The notes beneath the pieces are model-generated. The model was not told the origin of the DNA. It searched no databases and saw only the letters and a program-made list of their open reading frames with translations. Below are positions 52,140-61,201 of a DNA stretch of 64,000 bases, piece by piece (position 1 is the first letter of the stretch; each line of letters opens with the position of its first letter). The position numbers and the translations under genes are program-made. Source of the DNA: Lachnospiraceae bacterium (GTDB taxonomy: Bacteria; Bacillota; Clostridia; Lachnospirales; Lachnospiraceae); contig CABIXN010000001.1 of assembly GCA_902362715.1 (NCBI GenBank), forward strand, positions 255,735-319,734. The letters run 5' to 3'.

Positions 52140-53618
52140 ATGACAGAGCATACAAAGAAAGAGAAAAAGAGCGGAAAGATGGGAAAGCTTCTTTCTGTTA
52201 TGTTTAAAACTGGGTGTATCGGTTTCGGAGGCGGCAGCGCGCTGATTCCGGTCATAGAAGAAGAGGCAGTTTCAGAATACCAGCTGATTGACGAAAATGA
52301 ATATAATAAAGATGTTATCGTTGCAAATATTACACCAGGAGCACTTCCTGTGGAAATTGCGGCAGGAATCGGCAGAAAAGTCAATGGTATCCGAGGTATG
52401 ATTCTGGCGGCAGTTTTGATGGCCGTTCCCGGAACATTTTTAACTGTGGCCATTATATCTATGATTAATAAATCAAGTTCCGGACTGCTGCAGCAGATTT
52501 TATTTGCGTCAGCGGGAGTCACGGCATATATTATTTTCATGCTGATTGAATATGCCAAAGGAACCTTTCGGGAGTGCAGAATAAACAGAAATGCCAGGAG
52601 CGGGATGTTTTTTCTGGCGGCGGTATTTCTGGCTACCAGCGGAAAGGAATTGTTTCAGATTTTTCAGCTGGATGCAACTCCTGTATTTGATATATCTACT
52701 ATTCAGATTCTGGCCATGACCTTTTTTGTTATCTTTTTTACAAGAGGAAAAATGACCCGGGTGAATACTGTGATATCGGCGGCAGTTGTTGTTTTATATA
52801 TGCTTTGCGTGGGAAAGGCGCATTTGATTTCTGCTGTCTGGTTTCGGAGTGTTCTACAGATTTTAATGATTGTTCTGGCCCTTTTCGGGCTCTCAAGAAG
52901 CCTGAAAGGCAGAATGCAGTTTTCCTTAAGATCCTTTAAAAAGCTTTTGGCGGAAGAAGTTTCCTGGTTTTTGTTTTTGATTATTTTATCTATTCCGGCG
53001 TTTATTCTCTGTAAAGACACGCTTTTGTTTGCGGGAAAAGGACTGCTGTCAGCGGTTTTATCCTTTGGGGGAGGAGACGCATATCTTGCTATTGCTGACG
53101 GCATGTTTGTCAATACGGATATGATCAGCTATTCTGACTTTTATCAAAAAATTGCAGCTTCGGCAAATGCTCTGCCAGGTTCCATACTCTGTAAGGTTTT
53201 AGCGGGAATCGGATACGTTATCGGATACGGAGCTGAAAATAATATGCTGGCGGGGTTTGCGCTGGCTCTCTGCGGATTTGCCTGCAGTGTGGCAGCATCC
53301 GGCGGGACATTTTCAGCAGCGATGTACATATATGAGAGATTTGAAAATCTTGATATTTTTTACATGATAAAAATATATATCCGCCCGATTGTAGCCGGTC
53401 TGCTGTTAAGTGTCAGCGCTTCTATGCTTTATCAGAACATGGAAATTGCTGCTGAAAATAGCTGGCCCTTCTGGCCTGTGCTGCTTCTTACCGGAGGTAT
53501 TTATCTTGGAAATCTGTGGTGGAAAAAGAGAGGGAAGGTCCGGCCGATCTTTATGGTTCTGCTTTCTGCAGGTATATCTCTTGGAGCATGTAATCTGCTG
53601 GGGCTCTGGCTTGGTTAA
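52140..53618 (+). CDS. Chromate-transporter (CHR) family protein, two-domain
   Basis: 492 residues and about 11 membrane helices. Two CHR domains are fused: the first begins KTGCIGFGGGSALIPVIEEE with ITPGALPVEIAAGIG, the second has LLSAVLSFGGGDAYLAIADG and SANALPGSILCKVLAG. Clostridia often have two separate short CHR genes; here they form one chain. The family exports chromate in Proteobacteria, but the physiological substrate in gut anaerobes is unknown. It starts 5 bp after ligA with a weak ribosome site; a TTG at 52125 is an alternative start. Confidence 0.88.
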   Translation: MTEHTKKEKKSGKMGKLLSVMFKTGCIGFGGGSALIPVIEEEAVSEYQLIDENEYNKDVIVANITPGALPVEIAAGIGRKVNGIRGMILAAVLMAVPGTFLTVAIISMINKSSSGLLQQILFASAGVTAYIIFMLIEYAKGTFRECRINRNARSGMFFLAAVFLATSGKELFQIFQLDATPVFDISTIQILAMTFFVIFFTRGKMTRVNTVISAAVVVLYMLCVGKAHLISAVWFRSVLQILMIVLALFGLSRSLKGRMQFSLRSFKKLLAEEVSWFLFLIILSIPAFILCKDTLLFAGKGLLSAVLSFGGGDAYLAIADGMFVNTDMISYSDFYQKIAASANALPGSILCKVLAGIGYVIGYGAENNMLAGFALALCGFACSVAASGGTFSAAMYIYERFENLDIFYMIKIYIRPIVAGLLLSVSASMLYQNMEIAAENSWPFWPVLLLTGGIYLGNLWWKKRGKVRPIFMVLLSAGISLGACNLLGLWLG

Positions 53619-53707
53619 ACTTCCGGATAAAGTGTATTTACAGAGCAGAGGTTCAGTGAAAAAGTAGATTCTGGGTGCCCCTTTGGGGAAAAGATGAGAT
53701 TGTAATC

Positions 53708-53736
53708 TTTTCAAATATAGTGAATTTTGCTATAAT
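53708..53736 (+). promoter_or_regulatory. Extended -10 promoter of the asp23-nusB region
   Basis: TTTTCA (53708-53713), 17-bp spacer, TGCTATAAT (-10 at 53731-53736). The extended -10 compensates for the weak -35. Confidence 0.65.
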
Positions 53737-53775
53737 AGACAAAAGTATGAGAAATAACAATGAGGAGGTAGCATT

Positions 53776-54153
53776 GTGACTGACGATAGAAAAGGATATA
53801 AGATCAGAGAGGACAATCTTGGAGAAATTCAGATTGCAGATGAAGTGGTTGCTATTATTGCGGGACTGGCTGCAACTGAAGTGGAAGGTGTCAGCTCAAT
53901 GGCTGGAAATATAACAAATGATCTGGTAAGCCGTCTTGGAATGAAGAATCTTTCTAAAGGGGTGCGTATCTCAATGAACAGCAATGTAGTATCCGTAGAT
54001 CTTGCAATCAATATTGCATATGGATATGAAATTCCGGTTGTGTCCGAAAAAGTTCAGGACCGTGTGAAAACCGCTATTGAAAATATGACGGGGCTGGAAG
54101 TGGACAAAGTTAATATCCGGATTGCACAGGTAGATATGAAAGCGGAAAAATAA
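53776..54153 (+). CDS. Asp23/Gls24 family protein
   Basis: 125 residues of PF03780: GEIQIADEVVAIIAGLAATEVEGVSSM, a long conserved N-terminal segment, and a second half of alternating strands. In clostridia this gene regularly precedes nusB. Members are membrane-associated cell-envelope stress proteins without a known enzymatic role. The start is GTG with GAGGAGG. Confidence 0.93.
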   Translation: MTDDRKGYKIREDNLGEIQIADEVVAIIAGLAATEVEGVSSMAGNITNDLVSRLGMKNLSKGVRISMNSNVVSVDLAINIAYGYEIPVVSEKVQDRVKTAIENMTGLEVDKVNIRIAQVDMKAEK

Positions 54154-54246
54154 GATAGGCCAGATGTGCGGCAATTAGGAGAAGAAACATGTTATAAAAA
54201 CGGATCCGGATTGTGTATAAAGCATACAGGAATGAATCTTAAATTT

Positions 54247-54279
54247 CAGGGTGCTGTTTTGCCGGCACCCTGCTTTACA
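54247..54279 (+). terminator. Hairpin between asp23 and nusB
   Basis: CAGGGTGC and GCACCCTG form an 8-bp perfect stem around TGTTTTGCCG, followed only by CTTTAC, so probably partial. Nothing else is seen in 54154-54382. Confidence 0.55.
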
Positions 54280-54382
54280 TATTCAGAAGAAATACGTTTG
54301 GTGCGGCATTCTGTGGCAGATCGTATCTGTGGTACAGCGCCGTTATGGTAATAATAAATTAAGAAACTCCCGGAGGAAAAGA

Positions 54383-54778
54383 ATGAGTCGAAGAGAAATC
54401 AGGGAACAGATTTTTAAAATGCTGTTCCGGGTGGAATTTTACACCCAGGAGGAACTGCCGGAGCAGATAGAGCTGTTTAAGGAAGATCTTGAAAATATCA
54501 GCCCGGCGGATCTTTTGTACATTGAAAATAAAATAACTAAAATCAAAGAAGTTCTGGATACCATTGATGAGGCTGTAAATGAAGCTGCAGAAAAATGGAA
54601 AACTTCCCGTATGGCCAAGGTAGATTTAACGATTATCCGGCTGGCCGTATATGAAATGCGTTATGATGAGGAAATACCGGTTTCCGTGGCCATTAATGAG
54701 GCGGTAGAGCTGGCAAAGAAATTTGGAACAGACGAATCGGCCGGATTTGTCAATGGTATTCTGGCCAAGTTAGTATGA
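54383..54778 (+). CDS. nusB: Transcription antitermination protein NusB
   Basis: 131 residues, all-helical. It starts MSRREIREQIFKMLF (basic N-terminus) and ends IPVSVAINEAVELAKKFG, then GFVNGILAKL, the NusB signature. It binds boxA RNA with NusE for rRNA antitermination. ATG 54383 follows GGAGGAAAAG; earlier in-frame starts lack ribosome sites. It overlaps xseA by 4 bases. Confidence 0.95.
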   Translation: MSRREIREQIFKMLFRVEFYTQEELPEQIELFKEDLENISPADLLYIENKITKIKEVLDTIDEAVNEAAEKWKTSRMAKVDLTIIRLAVYEMRYDEEIPVSVAINEAVELAKKFGTDESAGFVNGILAKLV

Positions 54779-55986
54779 CAAAAAATATTTATTCGGTAAA
54801 ACAGGTAAATACCTATATTAAAAATATGTTCGCCCAGGACTTTATGATGAATCATATTTATGTCCGGGGTGAGATTTCCAACTGCAAATATCATACATCC
54901 GGGCATATTTATTTTACTATGAAGGACGAAACAGGGACCTTAAGTGCTGTGATGTTTTCTGGCAGCAGAAAAATGGGACTGGGATTTCGGATGAAAGAAG
55001 GGGACAAGGTAGTTGTTCTTGGAGCTGTCCGGGTATATGAAAGAGACGGAAAGTATCAGCTGTATGCGGAGAGCATTATACTGGAAGGCGCCGGTCTTTT
55101 ATATCAGAAATATGAGCAGTTAAAACAGGAATTGGAAGAGATGGGGATGTTTGCGGAAGAATATAAACAGCCAATCCCCTCTTATCCGCGTACCGTTGGA
55201 GTTGTCACAGCGCCCACCGGGGCTGCAGTACGGGATATCCAGAATATTGCATCCAGAAGAAACCCCTGCGTCCAGCTTGTGCTGTATCCGGCCCAGGTTC
55301 AGGGCGAAGGTGCGGCACAGAGTATTGTAAAAGGAATCCGTGCCCTGGAAGATTACGGTGTGGATGTTATGATTGTAGGCCGGGGAGGTGGCTCTATTGA
55401 AGATCTATGGGCTTTTAATGAGGAGATCGTTGCAAGGGCCATCTTTGAGTGCAGAGTACCGATTATTTCAGCGGTGGGGCATGAAACGGATACAACTATT
55501 GCTGATTATGCTGCAGATCTGCGTGCACCTACACCATCTGCGGCAGCAGAACTTGCTGTCTTTGATCTGCGGGGGATACTTGCGGAGCTTGACACAAAGA
55601 AAATGCATTTAAACTGCGCTATGGTACGGCGATTGGAGCAGACAGCAGGGATTCTGGAACAATATCGAACCAGGCTGAATTATTATAACCCTCAAAATCA
55701 GCTTCAGGAAAAACGTCAGATTTGTGATGAATTAAAAGAACGTCTCAGCTGGCGTATGGAGCGGCTCCTAAAAGACAGAAAGCATAAGCTTCAGATGTAT
55801 GCTTCCCTTCTTGACGGCCTGTCGCCTCTTAAGAAAATAAGCGGGGGCTGCGCTTTAGTAACAGACAGAAACGGCAGACTGATACAGACTGTGGGAGAAC
55901 TGCAGCCGGGAGACCAGATCGCGCTGAGAATGAAGGATGGGGAAGCGTCAGCCCAAATTACAGAAAGGTCAGTGACAAATGAGTGA
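54775..55986 (+). CDS. xseA: Exodeoxyribonuclease VII large subunit
   Basis: 403 residues. An N-terminal OB domain (KNIYSVKQVNTYIKNMF; TSGHIYFTMKDE) is followed by the catalytic region GVVTAPTGAAVRDIQNI, IVGRGGGSIEDLWAFN and HETDTTIADYAADLRAPTPS, then a long coiled coil. It degrades single-stranded DNA with XseB. It overlaps nusB (ATGA) and xseB, so the genes are translationally coupled. Confidence 0.97.
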   Translation: MTKNIYSVKQVNTYIKNMFAQDFMMNHIYVRGEISNCKYHTSGHIYFTMKDETGTLSAVMFSGSRKMGLGFRMKEGDKVVVLGAVRVYERDGKYQLYAESIILEGAGLLYQKYEQLKQELEEMGMFAEEYKQPIPSYPRTVGVVTAPTGAAVRDIQNIASRRNPCVQLVLYPAQVQGEGAAQSIVKGIRALEDYGVDVMIVGRGGGSIEDLWAFNEEIVARAIFECRVPIISAVGHETDTTIADYAADLRAPTPSAAAELAVFDLRGILAELDTKKMHLNCAMVRRLEQTAGILEQYRTRLNYYNPQNQLQEKRQICDELKERLSWRMERLLKDRKHKLQMYASLLDGLSPLKKISGGCALVTDRNGRLIQTVGELQPGDQIALRMKDGEASAQITERSVTNE

Positions 55987-56200
55987 AAAAGAGCACCAGG
56001 AGATTTCTCTTGAGGAAATGTTTCATCAGCTGGATGAGATGATAGAACAAATGGAACAGGATCAGCTTCCTTTGGATCAGGCTTTTGCCATGTATGAAAG
56101 CGGATTGAAAAAATTAAAACAGTGTAATGAAAAACTGGATATAATAGAAAAGAAAATGCTGGAACTGAACCAGAATGGTGAGACGGTTCCGTTTCAATAG
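55979..56200 (+). CDS. xseB: Exodeoxyribonuclease VII small subunit
   Basis: 73 residues with the standard pattern SLEEMFHQLDEMIEQMEQDQ, then FAMYESGLKKLKQCNEKLD. It overlaps the end of xseA by 8 bases and precedes ispA by 16 bp. Confidence 0.95.
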   Translation: MSEKEHQEISLEEMFHQLDEMIEQMEQDQLPLDQAFAMYESGLKKLKQCNEKLDIIEKKMLELNQNGETVPFQ

Positions 56201-56216
56201 AGTTTGAGGTTAGGCC

Positions 56217-57104
56217 ATGGAAATCAGACAGGAAATTGCCATCCACACAAGTCAGGTGGAGGACATAATTAAAAAATACCTTCCAAAAGAAGAAGGATAT
56301 CAGAAAACAGTGATAGAGGCTATGAATTACAGTTTTCTCTCCGGGGGGAAGCGGCTGCGTCCCATGCTGCTTTTGGAGACTTACCGGATGTTCGGGGGGC
56401 GTTCTGAGATTGTGGAGCCTTTTATGGCTGCCATAGAGATGATTCATACGTATTCCCTGATACATGATGATCTCCCGGCTATGGATAATGATGATTATAG
56501 AAGAGGGCGCAGGACGACTCATGTGGTATATGGCGAAGCTATGGCAATTTTAGCAGGGGACGGACTGTTAAATCTTGCGTATGAGACAGCTGTAGAGGCT
56601 CTTTTTAAGGATCCGGGAAATCTAAGGACGGGAAAGGCCCTTAGGATTCTTGCCGGCCGGGCAGGGATTTACGGCATGGTGGGCGGTCAGACAGTAGATG
56701 TGGAACATGAGGGTAAAGCGTTAGATAAAGAGAAACTGGACTTTATTTATGAATTAAAAACCGGAGCTTTGATAGAAGCATCTATGCTGATTGGCGCAAT
56801 CCTTGCAGGGGCAACCAAGGGGGAACAGGAAACGGTACTGCGGATTGCCAAAAATATCGGGATTGCATTTCAGATTCAGGATGATATTCTGGATGTGACC
56901 AGTACGGTAGAAGTACTTGGAAAGCCCATTGGAAGTGATGAGAAAAATGAAAAGGTAACATATGTTACATTAGAAGGGATTGAAAAGGCGAAGCGGGATG
57001 TGCAGCATCTGATGAATGATGCGTTAGACCTGATGGATTCACTGGTTGTGAAAAATGAATTTTTAGGCAGACTGCTTTTATACCTGATGGATCGTGAAAA
57101 ATAA
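56217..57104 (+). CDS. ispA: Polyprenyl (farnesyl) diphosphate synthase
   Basis: 295 residues, all-helical prenyltransferase. The first aspartate-rich motif is HDDLPAMDNDDYRRG and the second FQIQDDILD; GGKRLRPMLLLE binds isopentenyl diphosphate. Product length is usually C15. Its place between xseB and dxs links it to isoprenoid precursor supply. Confidence 0.94.
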   Translation: MEIRQEIAIHTSQVEDIIKKYLPKEEGYQKTVIEAMNYSFLSGGKRLRPMLLLETYRMFGGRSEIVEPFMAAIEMIHTYSLIHDDLPAMDNDDYRRGRRTTHVVYGEAMAILAGDGLLNLAYETAVEALFKDPGNLRTGKALRILAGRAGIYGMVGGQTVDVEHEGKALDKEKLDFIYELKTGALIEASMLIGAILAGATKGEQETVLRIAKNIGIAFQIQDDILDVTSTVEVLGKPIGSDEKNEKVTYVTLEGIEKAKRDVQHLMNDALDLMDSLVVKNEFLGRLLLYLMDREK

Positions 57105-57118
57105 TAAAGGAAAGTAAA

Positions 57119-58984
57119 ATGGCAATTTTAGATAAAATAAATCAGATGAATGATATCAAGGATTTAAACAGCCAGGAGTTAAATCTGCTGGCAGAGGAAA
57201 TCCGCCAGTTTCTGGTTGAGCACATTTCCGTTACAGGAGGGCATCTGGCCTCTAATCTGGGAGCGGTGGAACTTACAATGGCGCTTCATTTAATCTGTAA
57301 TTTTCCCAAGGACAAATTGATCTGGGATGTAGGCCACCAGTCCTATACCCATAAAATTCTCACGGGAAGAAAGAATGCATTTGATACATTAAGACAGTTT
57401 GGAGGTTTAAGCGGTTTTCCGAAACGTTCGGAAAGTGCCTGCGACAGCTTTAATACCGGCCACAGTTCTACCTCCATTTCTGCAGGACTTGGTTTTGCGG
57501 AGGCCAGAGAGATTCTGGGAGAGGATTATAAAGTGATTTCTGTAATTGGCGACGGGGCATTTACCGGCGGCATGGCTTATGAGGCATTAAATAATGCTTC
57601 CAGGTTAAAAACAAATTTTATTATTGTTTTAAATGATAATAAAATGTCTATTTCGGAAAACGTCGGAGGGTTTTCCACACATCTTGCGGCTCTGCGCACA
57701 GCGGAAGCTTATCAGGATTTTAAATCCGGCGTGCATTCTTCATTAAATAAACTGCCTTACGGGGACCGCGTGATACGCAGAATACAGAAAACAAAAAGCA
57801 GTTTGAAACAGCTTTTAATTCCGGGCATGATGTTTGAAAATCTCGGAGTTACTTATCTTGGGCCCGTGGACGGACATAATATTGAGGATATGCTTCGGAT
57901 TATGCGGGAGGCCGTGAAAGTAAACGGAGCGGTGGTTGTACATGTTCTGACGGAAAAAGGAAAAGGCTATACGCCGGCAGAGCGTTATCCTGCAAAGTTT
58001 CATGGAACAGCGGCTTTTGATATTGAAAGCGGACAACTGAAAAAAGTAAAGGAAAAAGCAGATTATACAGATGTTTTTTCTTCCGTAATGAAAAAAATAG
58101 GAGACCAGGACCCTTCTGTGGTGGCGGTGACGGCTGCCATGGCGGATGGCACTGGATTAAAGCGTTTTCGCAATGCGTTTCCAGACCGTTTTTTTGATGT
58201 TGGAATTGCAGAGGGGCATGCAGTTACTTTTTCGGCAGGACTTGCAGCACAGGGGTTAAAACCGGTATTTGCCGTATATTCTTCTTTTTTACAGAGGGGA
58301 TTTGACCAGATTGTCCATGATGTCTGTATGCAGAAGCTGCCGGTTACATTTGCCATAGACCGGGCAGGACTGGTAGGGGCGGATGGAGAGACCCATCAGG
58401 GAATTTTTGATTTGTCTTATTTGTCCATGATGCCGGGAATGACGGTGATGGCGCCTAAAAATAAGTGGGAGCTTGCGGCAATGCTGAGATGGGCTGTGAA
58501 TTTTGAGGGCCCTGTTGCTCTGCGCTATTCCAGAGGCCAGGCCTATGAGGGGCTTAAAAATTATCATCAGAAAATTGCTCTTGGAAAAAGTGAGAAAATA
58601 TATGATGAGAGCCAGATTGCATTGTTTGCCGTGGGGAATATGATGGAGACAGCAGTAAAAGTGCATGATCTGTTAAAAGAGAGAGGTTATGACTGTACGC
58701 TGGTAAATGCACGGTTTGTGAAGCCTCTGGATACAGAAATGCTTTTTGAGACAGCCAGGGAGCATCTGATGATTGCAACACTGGAGGATAATGTAATCAA
58801 AGGCGGATACGGGGAGTCTGTGATGGCTGCTTTGCAGCAGGCCGGTATTCAGACGAAGGTGGAAATGTTTGGAATTAGAGACTGTTTTGTGGAGCAGGGA
58901 AGTGTAGAACAGCTTCGCAGAGCCATCGGCCTTGATGCTGAATCAGTAACAGAGCAGATTATTCGGGGGTTTGATCAGATTTAG
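57119..58984 (+). CDS. dxs: 1-deoxy-D-xylulose-5-phosphate synthase
   Basis: 621 residues; thiamine-diphosphate enzyme at the start of the MEP pathway. GHLASNLGAVELTMALH, WDVGHQSYTHKILTGR, the ThDP motif GDGAFTGGMAYEALNNAS, DRAGLVGADGETHQG and RYSRGQ are all intact. It follows ispA by 14 bp. A short hairpin (CAGGAGAAAC/GTTTCTCCTG, 58996-59017) separates it from tlyA. Confidence 0.97.
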   Translation: MAILDKINQMNDIKDLNSQELNLLAEEIRQFLVEHISVTGGHLASNLGAVELTMALHLICNFPKDKLIWDVGHQSYTHKILTGRKNAFDTLRQFGGLSGFPKRSESACDSFNTGHSSTSISAGLGFAEAREILGEDYKVISVIGDGAFTGGMAYEALNNASRLKTNFIIVLNDNKMSISENVGGFSTHLAALRTAEAYQDFKSGVHSSLNKLPYGDRVIRRIQKTKSSLKQLLIPGMMFENLGVTYLGPVDGHNIEDMLRIMREAVKVNGAVVVHVLTEKGKGYTPAERYPAKFHGTAAFDIESGQLKKVKEKADYTDVFSSVMKKIGDQDPSVVAVTAAMADGTGLKRFRNAFPDRFFDVGIAEGHAVTFSAGLAAQGLKPVFAVYSSFLQRGFDQIVHDVCMQKLPVTFAIDRAGLVGADGETHQGIFDLSYLSMMPGMTVMAPKNKWELAAMLRWAVNFEGPVALRYSRGQAYEGLKNYHQKIALGKSEKIYDESQIALFAVGNMMETAVKVHDLLKERGYDCTLVNARFVKPLDTEMLFETAREHLMIATLEDNVIKGGYGESVMAALQQAGIQTKVEMFGIRDCFVEQGSVEQLRRAIGLDAESVTEQIIRGFDQI

Positions 58985-59043
58985 GCAGGTAATTTCAGGA
59001 GAAACAGGTTTCTCCTGTCACAAATAGAAAAGGAAGAAAAGAC

Positions 59044-59847
59044 ATGAAAGAACGTCTGGATGTGCTGCTGGTAAAACGCCAGCTTGCGCCTTCACGGGAA
59101 AAAGCCAAAGCTATGATTATGGCTGGAAATGTGTTTGTGGACGGCCAGAGAGAGGATAAGGCGGGAACTTCTTTTCCGGAAGAAATTCCCATTGAAATTC
59201 ACGGGAATACATTGAAATATGTGAGCCGCGGAGGCCTAAAGCTGGAAAAGGCCATGAAGCATTTTCAGATTTCGCTGAAAGGCTGTGTGTGCATGGATAT
59301 CGGTGCTTCCACCGGCGGATTTACCGATTGTATGCTGCAAAATGAAGCTGTGAAAGTCTATGCGGTAGATGTAGGATACGGACAGTTTGCCTGGAAGCTC
59401 CGGCAGGATAAACGGGTGGTCTGTATGGAAAAAACGAATATACGGTATGTAACTCCAAAGGATATTGACGATATGCTTGATTTTGCGTCGGTGGACGTAT
59501 CATTCATTTCTCTGACAAAAGTTTTAAAGCCGGCAAAGGAACTGCTGCGGGATGGGGGCCAGATGGTCTGCCTGATTAAACCGCAGTTTGAAGCCGGCAG
59601 AGAAAAAGTTGGGAAAAAAGGTGTAGTGCGGGATAAAGCAGTACATCTTGAAGTCATTGAAACGATTATCCGTTTTGCAAAAGAGGCAGGATTTACAGTA
59701 TTAAATCTGGAGTATTCTCCCATCAAAGGACCGGAGGGAAATATTGAGTATCTGGTACATCTTCAAAAAGGAAGCAATGAATTACAGGAGGAAACAGTGA
59801 ATGCGCATGAGGTTGTAGAGCAGGCGCATGCAGAACTTGATAAGTAA
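59044..59847 (+). CDS. tlyA: TlyA-family rRNA methyltransferase (hemolysin A homologue)
   Basis: 267 residues: N-terminal S4 domain (ERLDVLLVKRQLAPSREKAK) and a FtsJ-like Rossmann methyltransferase (GCVCMDIGASTGGFTDCML; KPQFEAGREKVGKKGVV). In characterised bacteria TlyA 2'-O-methylates rRNA. The haemolysin name is historical. It ends one base before the probable nadK start. Confidence 0.93.
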   Translation: MKERLDVLLVKRQLAPSREKAKAMIMAGNVFVDGQREDKAGTSFPEEIPIEIHGNTLKYVSRGGLKLEKAMKHFQISLKGCVCMDIGASTGGFTDCMLQNEAVKVYAVDVGYGQFAWKLRQDKRVVCMEKTNIRYVTPKDIDDMLDFASVDVSFISLTKVLKPAKELLRDGGQMVCLIKPQFEAGREKVGKKGVVRDKAVHLEVIETIIRFAKEAGFTVLNLEYSPIKGPEGNIEYLVHLQKGSNELQEETVNAHEVVEQAHAELDK

Positions 59848-59848
59848 T

Positions 59849-60712
59849 ATGCGAAATTTTTTTGTAATTACCAATGAACATAAAGATGAAGGCCTGAATG
59901 TGACAAAAGAAATTCAGGATTACATTTTGAAAAAGGGAGGAACCTGCAGTTATTTTGTAAGTACAAAATCAAACTGGAATGAGGAAAACCAGGAAAAAAA
60001 GAAGGTTGTTCCGGAACATACAGAATGTGTAATTGTCCTTGGAGGAGACGGGACGTTAGTCCGTGCCGCAAGGGATTTGGCAGGGGAGGGGATTCCTCTG
60101 ATTGGTGTTAATTTAGGAACGCTTGGATATCTGTGTGAGCTGGAGCGGAAAACAGTATTTGATGCCATTGACAGATTGTTTGAGGACCGTTACGATATTG
60201 AACACAGGATGCTGCTGGGCGGCGTTGGTATTTGTGGGGGGAAAGAACAGGGTGAGACTCTTGCGCTGAACGATATTGTAATTCACAGAGCAGGGATGAC
60301 GCAGATTATGGATCTGGTTGTTTCTGTAAACGGCGAATATCTGAATACTTACAGTGCAGATGGGATTATTCTTTCAACACCTACCGGTTCTACCGGCTAC
60401 AGCATGTCCGCCGGGGGACCAATTGTTGACCCCAAAGCAGATCTGATTTTAATTACTCCTGTTAATTCCCATGATATAAATTCTAAAAGTATCGTGGTTG
60501 GAGCTGATGCCGTGGTAACTGTTAAGGTAGCTCAGCGCAGAGCGGAACGGGATGAAGAAGCCTGGATTAATTTTGACGGCGACAGAATCGTTCATATGCA
60601 CGTAGGAGATGAACTGGTTGTAAAAAAAGCTGATAAATGTACGGAAATTGTCCGATTAAACCGCGTAAGTTTTCTGCAGATTCTTCGGAAAAAGATGCAG
60701 GAATACCATTAG
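59849..60712 (+). CDS. nadK: NAD kinase
   Basis: 287 residues from ATG 59849 (294 if an ATG at 59828 inside tlyA is used; neither has a strong ribosome site, but the shorter form gives the usual N-terminus MRNFFVITN). It phosphorylates NAD to NADP. Key motifs: VIVLGGDGTLVRAARDL, GVNLGTLGYLCELE and the NE/D-type segment LALNDIVIHR, with TPTGSTGYSMSAGGPIV. Confidence 0.94.
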   Translation: MRNFFVITNEHKDEGLNVTKEIQDYILKKGGTCSYFVSTKSNWNEENQEKKKVVPEHTECVIVLGGDGTLVRAARDLAGEGIPLIGVNLGTLGYLCELERKTVFDAIDRLFEDRYDIEHRMLLGGVGICGGKEQGETLALNDIVIHRAGMTQIMDLVVSVNGEYLNTYSADGIILSTPTGSTGYSMSAGGPIVDPKADLILITPVNSHDINSKSIVVGADAVVTVKVAQRRAERDEEAWINFDGDRIVHMHVGDELVVKKADKCTEIVRLNRVSFLQILRKKMQEYH

Positions 60713-60721
60713 GAGGCATGA

Positions 60722-61189
60722 ATGAAATCAAACCGACATGCTAAGATTCTGGAGATTATTCGAAAATATGAAGTCGAGACTCAAGAGGAGCTGTGCGAAA
60801 AATTAAATCAGGAAGGATATCGGGTGACTCAGGCGACTGTATCTAGAGATATACGGGAACTGAAGCTGACGAAAGTTTCAAATAATAAAGGGCGCCAGAA
60901 ATATATGCCGCTGACGGATAAGCGGGATAATATGGGTGAGAAATTTATCCGGATTTTTAAAGACGGTTTTATATCTATGGATATGGCGCAGAATATTCTG
61001 GTAATAAAAACAGTTGCGGGAATGGCTATGGCTCTGGCTGCTGCTTTAGATGCCATGGATTTTGATGAAATTGTGGGAAGCATTGCAGGCGATGATACCA
61101 TTATGTGCGCTGTCAGAACAACAGAAGATACGGCAAATTTGATGAACCGTCTGCGGAAAATGATGAATGAGATTGATACGGGAGAGTAG
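60722..61189 (+). CDS. argR: Arginine repressor
   Basis: 155 residues. The winged helix-turn-helix is at 1-70 (HAKILEIIRKYEVETQEELC; TQATVSRDIRELKLTKV). The C-terminal oligomerisation and arginine-binding domain contains AAALDAMDFDEIVGSIAGDD, followed by TIMCAVRT. It controls arginine metabolism genes elsewhere. It is 12 bp before recN, the usual order in Firmicutes. Confidence 0.96.
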   Translation: MKSNRHAKILEIIRKYEVETQEELCEKLNQEGYRVTQATVSRDIRELKLTKVSNNKGRQKYMPLTDKRDNMGEKFIRIFKDGFISMDMAQNILVIKTVAGMAMALAAALDAMDFDEIVGSIAGDDTIMCAVRTTEDTANLMNRLRKMMNEIDTGE

Positions 61190-61201
61190 AAAGAAGTATC
61201 T

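Noticed and set aside
54166..54351. Small open frame between asp23 and nusB
   Set aside because: It contains the hairpin at 54247, has no recognisable product and its codon use looks random.
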